Positions 51,801 through 64,000 of a stretch of DNA of 64,000 nucleotides are shown here, in pieces (within the stretch, counting starts at the first letter, position 1; each line of letters opens with the position of its first letter). The position numbers and the translations under genes are program-made. The notes below the pieces were generated by a model that saw only the letters and a program-made list of their open reading frames with translations, had not been told where the DNA came from and ran no database searches. The DNA lies in the NCBI GenBank assembly GCA_904066235.2, contig CAJFCV020000001.1, positions 15,037,618 through 15,101,617 on the forward strand, given 5' to 3'. This DNA comes from Bursaphelenchus xylophilus (lineage: Eukaryota > Nematoda > Chromadorea > Rhabditida > Aphelenchoididae).

Positions 51801-54800
51801 AATTTGATTCCAAAAAAGCTGAAACTTGCCGTGCTAAAATCTCATGCCATTACCTTTCGAATGGTGTATGTCTTGTCAATTCACTCCGTCATCACTAATT
51901 GACCTTTTTTTAAAACCGGTGCCTAGTATAATATCAGAGTGTTTCGCCCAGTGTGGGCGTAATTTGATTCCAAAAAAGCTGAAACTTGCCGTGCTAAAAT
52001 CTCATGCCATTACCTTTCGAATGGTGTATGTCTTGTCAATTCACTCCGTCATCACTAATTGACCTTTTTTTAAAACCGGTGCCTAGTATAATATCAGAGT
52101 GTTTCGCCCAGTGTGGGCGTAATTTGATTCCAAAAAAGCTGAAACTTGCCGTGCTAAAATCTCATGCCATTACCTTTCGAATGGTGTATGTCTTGTCAAT
52201 TCACTCCGTCATCACTAATTGACCTTTTTTTAAAACCGGTGCCTAGTATAATATCAGAGTGTTTCGCCCAGTGTGGGCGTAATTTGATTCCAAAAAAGCT
52301 GAAACTTGCCGTGCTAAAATCTCATGCCATTACCTTTCGAATGGTGTATGTCTTGTCAATTCACTCCGTCATCACTAATTGACCTTTTTTTAAAACCGGT
52401 GCCTAGTATAATATCAGAGTGTTTCGCCCAGTGTGGGCGTAATTTGATTCCAAAAAAGCTGAAACTTGCCGTGCTAAAATCTCATGCCATTACCTTTCGA
52501 ATGGTGTATGTCTTGTCAATTCACTCCGTCATCACTAATTGACCTTTTTTTAAAACCGGTGCCTAGTATAATATCAGAGTGTTTCGCCCAGTGTGGGCGT
52601 AATTTGATTCCAAAAAAGCTGAAACTTGCCGTGCTAAAATCTCATGCCATTACCTTTCGAATGGTGTATGTCTTGTCAATTCACTCCGTCATCACTAATT
52701 GACCTTTTTTTAAAACCGGTGCCTAGTATAATATCAGAGTGTTTCGCCCAGTGTGGGCGTAATTTGATTCCAAAAAAGCTGAAACTTGCCGTGCTAAAAT
52801 CTCATGCCATTACCTTTCGAATGGTGTATGTCTTGTCAATTCACTCCGTCATCACTAATTGACCTTTTTTTAAAACCGGTGCCTAGTATAATATCAGAGT
52901 GTTTCGCCCAGTGTGGGCGTAATTTGATTCCAAAAAAGCTGAAACTTGCCGTGCTAAAATCTCATGCCATTACCTTTCGAATGGTGTATGTCTTGTCAAT
53001 TCACTCCGTCATCACTAATTGACCTTTTTTTAAAACCGGTGCCTAGTATAATATCAGAGTGTTTCGCCCAGTGTGGGCGTAATTTGATTCCAAAAAAGCT
53101 GAAACTTGCCGTGCTAAAATCTCATGCCATTACCTTTCGAATGGTGTATGTCTTGTCAATTCACTCCGTCATCACTAATTGACCTTTTTTTAAAACCGGT
53201 GCCTAGTATAATATCAGAGTGTTTCGCCCAGTGTGGGCGTAATTTGATTCCAAAAAAGCTGAAACTTGCCGTGCTAAAATCTCATGCCATTACCTTTCGA
53301 ATGGTGTATGTCTTGTCAATTCACTCCGTCATCACTAATTGACCTTTTTTTAAAACCGGTGCCTAGTATAATATCAGAGTGTTTCGCCCAGTGTGGGCGT
53401 AATTTGATTCCAAAAAAGCTGAAACTTGCCGTGCTAAAATCTCATGCCATTACCTTTCGAATGGTGTATGTCTTGTCAATTCACTCCGTCATCACTAATT
53501 GACCTTTTTTTAAAACCGGTGCCTAGTATAATATCAGAGTGTTTCGCCCAGTGTGGGCGTAATTTGATTCCAAAAAAGCTGAAACTTGCCGTGCTAAAAT
53601 CTCATGCCATTACCTTTCGAATGGTGTATGTCTTGTCAATTCACTCCGTCATCACTAATTGACCTTTTTTTAAAACCGGTGCCTAGTATAATATCAGAGT
53701 GTTTCGCCCAGTGTGGGCGTAATTTGATTCCAAAAAAGCTGAAACTTGCCGTGCTAAAATCTCATGCCATTACCTTTCGAATGGTGTATGTCTTGTCAAT
53801 TCACTCCGTCATCACTAATTGACCTTTTTTTAAAACCGGTGCCTAGTATAATATCAGAGTGTTTCGCCCAGTGTGGGCGTAATTTGATTCCAAAAAAGCT
53901 GAAACTTGCCGTGCTAAAATCTCATGCCATTACCTTTCGAATGGTATATGTCTTGTCAATTCACTCCGTCATCACTAATTGACCTTTTTTTAAAACCGGT
54001 GCCTAGTATAATATCAGAGTGTTTCGCCCAGTGTGGGCGTAATTTGATTCCAAAAAAGCTGAAACTTGCCGTGCTAAAATCTCATGCCATTACCTTTCGA
54101 ATGGTGTATGTCTTGTCAATTCACTCCGTCATCACTAATTGACCTTTTTTTAAAACCGGTGCCTAGTATAATATCAGAGTGTTTCGCCCAGTGTGGGCGT
54201 AATTTGATTCCAAAAAAGCTGAAACTTGCCGTGCTAAAATCTCATGCCATTACCTTTCGAATGGTGTATGTCTTGTCAATTCACTCCGTCATCACTAATT
54301 GACCTTTTTTTAAAACCGGTGCCTAGTATAATATCAGAGTGTTTCGCCCAGTGTGGGCGTAATTTGATTCCAAAAAAGCTGAAACTTGCCGTGCTAAAAT
54401 CTCATGCCATTACCTTTCGAATGGTATATGTCTTGTCAATTCACTCCGTCATCACTAATTGACCTTTTTTTAAAACCGGTGCCTAGTATAATATCAGAGT
54501 GTTTCGCCCAGTGTGGGCGTAATTTGATTCCAAAAAAGCTGAAACTTGCCGTGCTAAAATCTCATGCCATTACCTTTCGAATGGTGTATGTCTTGTCAAT
54601 TCACTCCGTCATCACTAATTGACCTTTTTTTAAAACCGGTGCCTAGTATAATATCAGAGTGTTTCGCCCAGTGTGGGCGTAATTTGATTCCAAAAAAGCT
54701 GAAACTTGCCGTGCTAAAATCTCATGCCATTACCTTTCGAATGGTATATGTCTTGTCAATTCACTCCGTCATCACTAATTGACCTTTTTTTAAAACCGGT

Positions 54801-57800
54801 GCCTAGTATAATATCAGAGTGTTTCGCCCAGTGTGGGCGTAATTTGATTCCAAAAAAGCTGAAACTTGCCGTGCTAAAATCTCATGCCATTACCTTTCGA
54901 ATGGTGTATGTCTTGTCAATTCACTCCGTCATCACTAATTGACCTTTTTTTAAAACCGGTGCCTAGTATAATATCAGAGTGTTTCGCCCAGTGTGGGCGT
55001 AATTTGATTCCAAAAAAGCTGAAACTTGCCGTGCTAAAATCTCATGCCATTACCTTTCGAATGGTGTATGTCTTGTCAATTCACTCCGTCATCACTAATT
55101 GACCTTTTTTTAAAACCGGTGCCTAGTATAATATCAGAGTGTTTCGCCCAGTGTGGGCGTAATTTGATTCCAAAAAAGCTGAAACTTGCCGTGCTAAAAT
55201 CTCATGCCATTACCTTTCGAATGGTGTATGTCTTGTCAATTCACTCCGTCATCACTAATTGACCTTTTTTTAAAACCGGTGCCTAGTATAATATCAGAGT
55301 GTTTCGCCCAGTGTGGGCGTAATTTGATTCCAAAAAAGCTGAAACTTGCCGTGCTAAAATCTCATGCCATTACCTTTCGAATGGTATATGTCTTGTCAAT
55401 TCACTCCGTCATCACTAATTGACCTTTTTTTAAAACCCGTGCCTAGTATAATATCAGAGTGTTTCGCCCAGTGTGGGCGTAATTTGATTCCAAAAAAGCT
55501 GAAACTTGCCGTGCTAAAATCTCATGCCATTACCTTTCGAATGGTGTATGTCTTGTCAATTCACTCCGTCATCACTAATTGACCTTTTTTTAAAACCGGT
55601 GCCTAGTATAATATCAGAGTGTTTCGCCCAGTGTGGGCGTAATTTGATTCCAAAAAAGCTGAAACTTGCCGTGCTAAAATCTTATGAGGTTACCTTTCGA
55701 ATGGTATATGTCTTGTCAATTCACTCCGTCATCACTAATTGACCTTTTTTTAAAACCGGTGCCTAGTATAATATCAGAGTGTTTCGCCCAGTGTGGGCGT
55801 AATTTGATTCCAAAAAAGCTGAAACTTGCCGTGCTAAAATCTCATGCCATTACCTTTCGAATGGTATATGTCTTGTCAATTCACTCCGTCATCACTAATT
55901 GACCTTTTTTTAAAACCGGTGCCTAGTATAATATCAGAGTGTTTCGCCCAGTGTGGGCGTAATTTGATTCCAAAAAAGCTGAAACTTGCCGTGCTAAAAT
56001 CTCATGCCATTACCTTTCGAATGGTGTATGTCTTGTCAATTCACTCCGTCATCACTAATTGACCTTTTTTTAAAACCGGTGCCTAGTATAATATCAGAGT
56101 GTTTCGCCCAGTGTGGGCGTAATTTGATTCCAAAAAAGCTGAAACTTGCCGTGCTAAAATCTCATGCCATTACCTTTCGAATGGTGTATGTCTTGTCAAT
56201 TCACTCCGTCATCACTAATTGACCTTTTTTTAAAACCGGTGCCTAGTATAATATCAGAGTGTTTCGCCCAGTGTGGGCGTAATTTGATTCCAAAAAAGCT
56301 GAAACTTGCCGTGCTAAAATCTCATGCCATTACCTTTCGAATGGTATATGTCTTGTCAATTCACTCCGTCATCACTAATTGACCTTTTTCTAAAACCGGT
56401 GCCTAGTATAATATCAGAGTGTTTCGCCCAGTGTGGGCGTAATTTGATTCCAAAAAAGCTGAAACTTGCCGTGCTAAAATCTCATGCCATTACCTTTCGA
56501 ATGGTGTATGTCTTGTCAATTCACTCCGTCATCACTAATTGACCTTTTTTTAAAACCGGTGCCTAGTATAATATCAGAGTGTTTCGCCCAGTGTGGGCGT
56601 AATTTGATTCCAAAAAAGCTGAAACTTGCCGTGCTAAAATCTCATGCCATTACCTTTCGAATGGTGTATGTCTTGTCAATTCACTCCGTCATCACTAATT
56701 GACCTTTTTTTAAAACCGGTGCCTAGTATAATATCAGAGTGTTTCGCCCAGTGTGGGCGTAATTTGATTCCAAAAAAGCTGAAACTTGCCGTGCTAAAAT
56801 CTCATGCCATTACCTTTCGAATGGTGTATGTCTTGTCAATTCACTCCGTCATCACTAATTGACCTTTTTTTAAAACCGGTGCCTAGTATAATATCAGAGT
56901 GTTTCGCCCAGTGTGGGCGTAATTTGATTCCAAAAAAGCTGAAACTTGCCGTGCTAAAATCTCATGCCATTACCTTTCGAATGGTATATGTCTTGTCAAT
57001 TCACTCCGTCATCACTAATTGACCTTTTTTTAAAACCGGTGCCTAGTATAATATCAGAGTGTTTCGCCCAGTGTGGGCGTAATTTGATTCCAAAAAAGCT
57101 GAAACTTGCCGTGCTAAAATCTCATGCCATTACCTTTCGAATGGTGTATGTCTTGTCAATTCACTCCGTCATCACTAATTGACCTTTTTTTAAAACCGGT
57201 GCCTAGTATAATATCAGAGTGTTTCGCCCAGTGTGGGCGTAATTTGATTCCAAAAAAGCTGAAACTTGCCGTGCTAAAATCTCATGCCATTACCTTTCGA
57301 ATGGTATATGTCTTGTCAATTCACTCCGTCATCACTAATTGACCTTTTTCTAAAACCGGTGCCTAGTATAATATCAGAGTGTTTCGCCCAGTGTGGGCGT
57401 AATTTGATTCCAAAAAAGCTGAAACTTGCCGTGCTAAAATCTCATGCCATTACCTTTCGAATGGTATATGTCTTGTCAATTCACTCCGTCATCACTAATT
57501 GACCTTTTTTTAAAACCGGTGCCTAGTATAATATCAGAGTGTTTCGCCCAGTGTGGGCGTAATTTGATTCCAAAAAAGCTGAAACTTGCCGTGCTAAAAT
57601 CTCATGCCATTACCTTTCGAATGGTGTATGTCTTGTCAATTCACTCCGTCATCACTAATTGACCTTTTTTAAAACCGGTGCCTAGTATAATATCAGAGTG
57701 TTTCGCCCAGTGTGGGCGTAATTTGATTCCAAAAAAGCTGAAACTTGCCGTGCTAAAATCTCATGCCATTACCTTTCGAATGGTATATGTCTTGTCAATT

Positions 57801-60800
57801 CACTCCGTCATCACTAATTGACCTTTTTTTAAAACCGGTGCCTAGTATAATATCAGAGTGTTTCGCCCAGTGTGGGCGTAATTTGATTCCAAAAAAGCTG
57901 AAACTTGCCGTGCTAAAATCTCATGCCATTACCTTTCGAATGGTATATGTCTTGTCAATTCACTCCGTCATCACTAATTGACCTTTTTTTAAAACCGGTG
58001 CCTAGTATAATATCAGAGTGTTTCGCCCAGTGTGGGCGTAATTTGATTCCAAAAAAGCTGAAACTTGCCGTGCTAAAATCTCATGCCATTACCTTTCGAA
58101 TGGTGTATGTCTTGTCAATTCACTCCGTCATCACTAATTGACCTTTTTTTAAAACCGGTGCCTAGTATAATATCAGAGTGTTTCGCCCAGTGTGGGCGTA
58201 ATTTGATTCCAAAAAAGCTGAAACTTGCCGTGCTAAAATCTTATGAGGTTACCTTTCGAATGGTATATGTCTTGTCAATTCACTCCGTCATCACTAATTG
58301 ACCTTTTTTTAAAACCGGTGCCTAGTATAATATCAGAGTGTTTCGCCCAGTGTGGGCGTAATTTGATTCCAAAAAAGCTGAAACTTGCCGTGCTAAAATC
58401 TCATGCCATTACCTTTCGAATGGTATATGTCTTGTCAATTCACTCCGTCATCACTAATTGACCTTTTTTTAAAACCGGTGCCTAGTATAATATCAGAGTG
58501 TTTCGCCCAGTGTGGGCGTAATTTGATTCCAAAAAAGCTGAAACTTGCCGTGCTAAAATCTTATGAGGTTACCTTTCGAATGGTATATGTCTTGTCAATT
58601 CACTCCGTCATCACTAATTGACCTTTTTTTAAAACCGGTGCCTAGTATAATATCAGAGTGTTTCGCCCAGTGTGGGCGTAATTTGATTCCAAAAAAGCTG
58701 AAACTTGCCGTGCTAAAATCTCATGCCATTACCTTTCGAATGGTATATGTCTTGTCAATTCACTCCGTCATCACTAATTGACCTTTTTTTAAAACCGGTG
58801 CCTAGTATAATATCAGAGTGTTTCGCCCAGTGTGGGCGTAATTTGATTCCAAAAAAGCTGAAACTTGCCGTGCTAAAATCTTATGAGGTTACCTTTCGAA
58901 TGGTGTATGTCTTGTCAATTCACTCCGTCATCACTAATTGACCTTTTTTTAAAACCGGTGCCTAGTATAATATCAGAGTGTTTCGCCCAGTGTGGGCGTA
59001 ATTTGATTCCAAAAAAGCTGAAACTTGCCGTGCTAAAATCTCATGCCATTACCTTTCGAATGGTGTATGTCTTGTCAATTCACTCCGTCATCACTAATTG
59101 ACCTTTTTTAAAACCGGTGCCTAGTATAATATCAGAGTGTTTCGCCCAGTGTGGGCGTAATTTGATTCCAAAAAAGCTGAAACTTGCCGTGCTAAAATCT
59201 CATGCCATTACCTTTCGAATGGTATATGTCTTGTCAATTCACTCCGTCATCACTAATTGACCTTTTTTTAAAACCGGTGCCTAGTATAATATCAGAGTGT
59301 TTCGCCCAGTGTGGGCGTAATTTGATTCCAAAAAAGCTGAAACTTGCCGTGCTAAAATCTCATGCCATTACCTTTCGAATGGTGTATGTCTTGTCAATTC
59401 ACTCCGTCATCACTAATTGACCTTTTTTTAAAACCGGTGCCTAGTATAATATCAGAGTGTTTCGCCCAGTGTGGGCGTAATTTGATTCCAAAAAAGCTGA
59501 AACTTGCCGTGCTAAAATCTCATGCCATTACCTTTCGAATGGTATATGTCTTGTCAATTCACTCCGTCATCACTAATTGACCTTTTTTTAAAACCGGTGC
59601 CTAGTATAATATCAGAGTGTTTCGCCCAGTGTGGGCGTAATTTGATTCCAAAAAAGCTGAAACTTGCCGTGCTAAAATCTCATGCCATTACCTTTCGAAT
59701 GGTGTATGTCTTGTCAATTCACTCCGTCATCACTAATTGACCTTTTTTAAAAACCGGTGCCTAGTATAATATCAGAGTGTTTCGCCCAGTGTGGGCGTAA
59801 TTTGATTCCAAAAAAGCTGAAACTTGCCGTGCTAAAATCTCATGCCATTACCTTTCGAATGGTATATGTCTTGTCAATTCACTCCGTCATCACTAATTGA
59901 CCTTTTTTAAAACCGGTGCCTAGTATAATATCAGAGTGTTTCGCCCAGTGTGGGCGTAATTTGATTCCAAAAAAGCTGAAACTTGCCGTGCTAAAATCTC
60001 ATGCCATTACCTTTCGAATGGTGTATGTCTTGTCAATTCACTCCGTCATCACTAATTGACCTTTTTTTAAAACCGGTGCCTAGTATAATATCAGAGTGTT
60101 TCGCCCAGTGTGGGCGTAATTTGATTCCAAAAAAGCTGAAACTTGCCGTGCTAAAATCTCATGCCATTACCTTTCGAATGGTGTATGTCTTGTCAATTCA
60201 CTCCGTCATCACTAATTGACCTTTTTTTAAAACCGGTGCCTAGTATAATATCAGAGTGTTTCGCCCAGTGTGGGCGTAATTTGATTCCAAAAAAGCTGAA
60301 ACTTGCCGTGCTAAAATCTCATGCCATTACCTTTCGAATGGTGTATGTCTTGTCAATTCACTCCGTCATCACTAATTGACCTTTTTTTAAAACCGGTGCC
60401 TAGTATAATATCAGAGTGTTTCGCCCAGTGTGGGCGTAATTTGATTCCAAAAAAGCTGAAACTTGCCGTGCTAAAATCTCATGCCATTACCTTTCGAATG
60501 GTATATGTCTTGTCAATTCACTCCGTCATCACTAATTGACCTTTTTTTAAAACCGGTGCCTAGTATAATATCAGAGTGTTTCGCCCAGTGTGGGCGTAAT
60601 TTGATTCCAAAAAAGCTGAAACTTGCCGTGCTAAAATCTTATGCCATTACCTTTCGAATGGTATATGTCTTGTCAATTCACTCCGTCATCACTAATTGAC
60701 CTTTTTCTAAAACCGGTGCCTAGTATAATATCAGAGTGTTTCGCCCAGTGTGGGCGTAATTTGATTCCAAAAAAGCTGAAACTTGCCGTGCTAAAATCTC

Positions 60801-63800
60801 ATGCCATTACCTTTCGAATGGTGTATGTCTTGTCAATTCACTCCGTCATCACTAATTGACCTTTTTTAAAAACCGGTGCCTAGTATAATATCAGAGTGTT
60901 TCGCCCAGTGTGGGCGTAATTTGATTCCAAAAAAGCTGAAACTTGCCGTGCTAAAATCTCATGCCATTACCTTTCGAATGGTATATGTCTTGTCAATTCA
61001 CTCCGTCATCACTAATTGACCTTTTTTTAAAACCGGTGCCTAGTATAATATCAGAGTGTTTCGCCCAGTGTGGGCGTAATTTGATTCCAAAAAAGCTGAA
61101 ACTTGCCGTGCTAAAATCTCATGCCATTACCTTTCGAATGGTGTATGTCTTGTCAATTCACTCCGTCATCACTAATTGACCTTTTTTAAAACCGGTGCCT
61201 AGTATAATATCAGAGTGTTTCGCCCAGTGTGGGCGTAATTTGATTCCAAAAAAGCTGAAACTTGCCGTGCTAAAATCTCATGCCATTACCTTTCGAATGG
61301 TGTATGTCTTGTCAATTCACTCCGTCATCACTAATTGACCTTTTTTTAAAACCGGTGCCTAGTATAATATCAGAGTGTTTCGCCCAGTGTGGGCGTAATT
61401 TGATTCCAAAAAAGCTGAAACTTGCCGTGCTAAAATCTTATGAGGTTACCTTTCGAATGGTATATGTCTTGTCAATTCACTCCGTCATCACTAATTGACC
61501 TTTTTTAAAACCGGTGCCTAGTATAATATCAGAGTGTTTCGCCCAGTGTGGGCGTAATTTGATTCCAAAAAAGCTGAAACTTGCCGTGCTAAAATCTCAT
61601 GCCATTACCTTTCGAATGGTATATGTCTTGTCAATTCACTCCGTCATCACTAATTGACCTTTTTTTAAAACCGGTGCCTAGTATAATATCAGAGTGTTTC
61701 GCCCAGTGTGGGCGTAATTTGATTCCAAAAAAGCTGAAACTTGCCGTGCTAAAATCTCATGCCATTACCTTTCGAATGGTGTATGTCTTGTCAATTCACT
61801 CCGTCATCACTAATTGACCTTTTTTTAAAACCGGTGCCTAGTATAATATCAGAGTGTTTCGCCCAGTGTGGGCGTAATTTGATTCCAAAAAAGCTGAAAC
61901 TTGCCGTGCTAAAATCTCATGCCATTACCTTTCGAATGGTGTATGTCTTGTCAATTCACTCCGTCATCACTAATTGACCTTTTTTTAAAACCGGTGCCTA
62001 GTATAATATCAGAGTGTTTCGCCCAGTGTGGGCGTAATTTGATTCCAAAAATGCTGAAACTTGCCGTGCTAAAATCTCATGCCATTACCTTTCGAATGGT
62101 ATATGTCTTGTCAATTCACTCCGTCATCACTAATTGACCTTTTTTTAAAACCGGTGCCTAGTATAATATCAGAGTGTTTCGCCCAGTGTGGGCGTAATTT
62201 GATTCCAAAAAAGCTGAAACTTGCCGTGCTAAAATCTCATGCCATTACCTTTCGAATGGTATATGTCTTGTCAATTCACTCCGTCATCACTAATTGACCT
62301 TTTTTTAAAACCGGTGCCTAGTATAATATCAGAGTGTTTCGCCCAGTGTGGGCGTAATTTGATTCCAAAAAAGCTGAAACTTGCCGTGCTAAAATCTCAT
62401 GCCATTACCTTTCGAATGGTGTATGTCTTGTCAATTCACTCCGTCATCACTAATTGACCTTTTTTTAAAACCGGTGCCTAGTATAATATCAGAGTGTTTC
62501 GCCCAGTGTGGGCGTAATTTGATTCCAAAAAAGCTGAAACTTGCCGTGCTAAAATCTTATGAGATTACCTTTCGAATGGTGTATGTCTTGTCAATTCACT
62601 CCGTCATCACTAATTGACCTTTTTTAAAACCGGTGCCTAGTATAATATCAGAGTGTTTCGCCCAGTGTGGGCGTAATTTGATTCCAAAAAAGCTGAAACT
62701 TGCCGTGCTAAAATCTCATGCCATTACCTTTCGAATGGTGTATGTCTTGTCAATTCACTCCGTCATCACTAATTGACCTTTTTTTAAAACCGGTGCCTAG
62801 TATAATATCAGAGTGTTTCGCCCAGTGTGGGCGTAATTTGATTCCAAAAAAGCTGAAACTTGCCGTGCTAAAATCTCATGCCATTACCTTTCGAATGGTG
62901 TATGTCTTGTCAATTCACTCCGTCATCACTAATTGACCTTTTTTTAAAACCGGTGCCTAGTATAATATCAGAGTGTTTCGCCCAGTGTGGGCGTAATTTG
63001 ATTCCAAAAAAGCTGAAACTTGCCGTGCTAAAATCTCATGCCATTACCTTTCGAATGGTATATGTCTTGTCAATTCACTCCGTCATCACTAATTGACCTT
63101 TTTCTAAAACCGGTGCCTAGTATAATATCAGAGTGTTTCGCCCAGTGTGGGCGTAATTTGATTCCAAAAAAGCTGAAACTTGCCGTGCTAAAATCTCATG
63201 CCATTACCTTTCGAATGGTGTATGTCTTGTCAATTCACTCCGTCATCACTAATTGACCTTTTTTTAAAACCGGTGCCTAGTATAATATCAGAGTGTTTCG
63301 CCCAGTGTGGGCGTAATTTGATTCCAAAAAAGCTGAAACTTGCCGTGCTAAAATCTCATGCCATTACCTTTCGAATGGTGTATGTCTTGTCAATTCACTC
63401 CGTCATCACTAATTGACCTTTTTTTAAAACCGGTGCCTAGTATAATATCAGAGTGTTTCGCCCAGTGTGGGCGTAATTTGATTCCAAAAAAGCTGAAACT
63501 TGCCGTGCTAAAATCTCATGCCATTACCTTTCGAATGGTATATGTCTTGTCAATTCACTCCGTCATCACTAATTGACCTTTTTCTAAAACCGGTGCCTAG
63601 TATAATATCAGAGTGTTTCGCCCAGTGTGGGCGTAATTTGATTCCAAAAAAGCTGAAACTTGCCGTGCTAAAATCTCATGCCATTACCTTTCGAATGGTG
63701 TATGTCTTGTCAATTCACTCCGTCATCACTAATTGACCTTTTTTAAAAACCGGTGCCTAGTATAATATCAGAGTGTTTCGCCCAGTGTGGGCGTAATTTG

Positions 63801-64000
63801 ATTCCAAAAAAGCTGAAACTTGCCGTGCTAAAATCTCATGCCATTACCTTTCGAATGGTGTATGTCTTGTCAATTCACTCCGTCATCACTAATTGACCTT
63901 TTTTTAAAACCGGTGCCTAGTATAATATCAGAGTGTTTCGCCCAGTGTGGGCGTAATTTGATTCCAAAAATGCTGAAACTTGCTGTGCTAAAATCTCATG
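45831..64000 (-). repeat. 160-bp satellite array, inverted arm
   Basis: The same 160-bp monomer continues after the gap, but every unit reads as the reverse complement of the forward arm (about 114 units). The arm is very homogeneous: nearly all units are haplotype A. B-like units occur only near 55682, 58242, 58562, 58882, 61439 and 62559 (the last with one A-type base), and mosaic units near 49922, 51682 and 60639. It enters at unit position 31 and runs off the window edge. A G28 variant (seen as TTTTTCTAAAACC on the + strand) occurs here at least five times and was not seen in the forward arm. Confidence 0.98.

Noticed and set aside
196..63736. Hundreds of near-identical 72-codon open reading frames, on the - strand before the gap and the + strand after it
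   Set aside because: Each simply spans about 1.4 satellite monomers and overlaps the next. Because 160 is not a multiple of three, the frame shifts every unit, and the start and stop are fixed by the repeat. Variants change the peptide without any sign of codon-level constraint.
1..64000. Telomeric repeat or rRNA/tRNA genes
   Set aside because: No short telomere-type motif tracts and no conserved RNA gene signatures were seen anywhere in the window.

Overview
The whole window is one tandem satellite DNA array. I found no protein-coding gene, RNA gene, transposon or unique sequence in it. The monomer is 160 bp and about 60% A+T (96 of 160 bases in the first copy, positions 1-160). It recurs about 283 times in one orientation (1-45330), then comes a 500-base run of N (45331-45830), then about 114 copies in the opposite orientation (45831-64000). 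An array of this length with a nucleosome-scale unit and no genes points to eukaryotic heterochromatin. Each standard monomer carries one CCGG site (MspI). From memory, a 160-bp, A+T-rich MspI satellite is described for the pinewood nematode Bursaphelenchus xylophilus. That is my leading identification, but it rests on unit length, composition and the single site, not on an alignment.

Layout. 1 to about 6900: regular array mixing two monomer haplotypes. A has T89 G90 G91 G95 (usually C72); B has C89 C90 T91 A95 (usually T72). About 6900-19700: a variant-rich domain with private substitutions (T84, G69, C71, G118, G145, A150), many 158-159 bp units and duplicated multi-monomer blocks. About 19700-34800: a cleaner domain with a 960-bp six-monomer higher-order repeat seen four times, plus a directly adjacent duplication of a different six-monomer block. 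About 34820-38990: a degenerate island full of small indels, rich in an 11-bp internal duplication (171-bp monomers) and in a haplotype intermediate between A and B. About 38990-45330: a homogeneous, mostly A-type domain reaching the gap. 45831-64000: a very homogeneous, mostly A-type array on the opposite strand.

How it works as a unit. The monomer has three short inverted repeats, at unit positions 35-41/57-63, 74-78/87-91 (A type only) and 139-144/148-153, plus the palindromes ACCGGT, TTTTAAAA and TTCGAA. The nested, variable-length blocks fit repeated local amplification by unequal exchange or gene conversion rather than one fixed higher-order repeat. The points most worth checking are the strand switch at the gap, the degenerate island (old sequence or poor consensus), and the A/B intermediates that may preserve the ancestral monomer.

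Unit positions below count from the CTGATATTAT start of the monomer as it reads on the + strand in 1-45330. Domain edges are approximate because they were set by eye.
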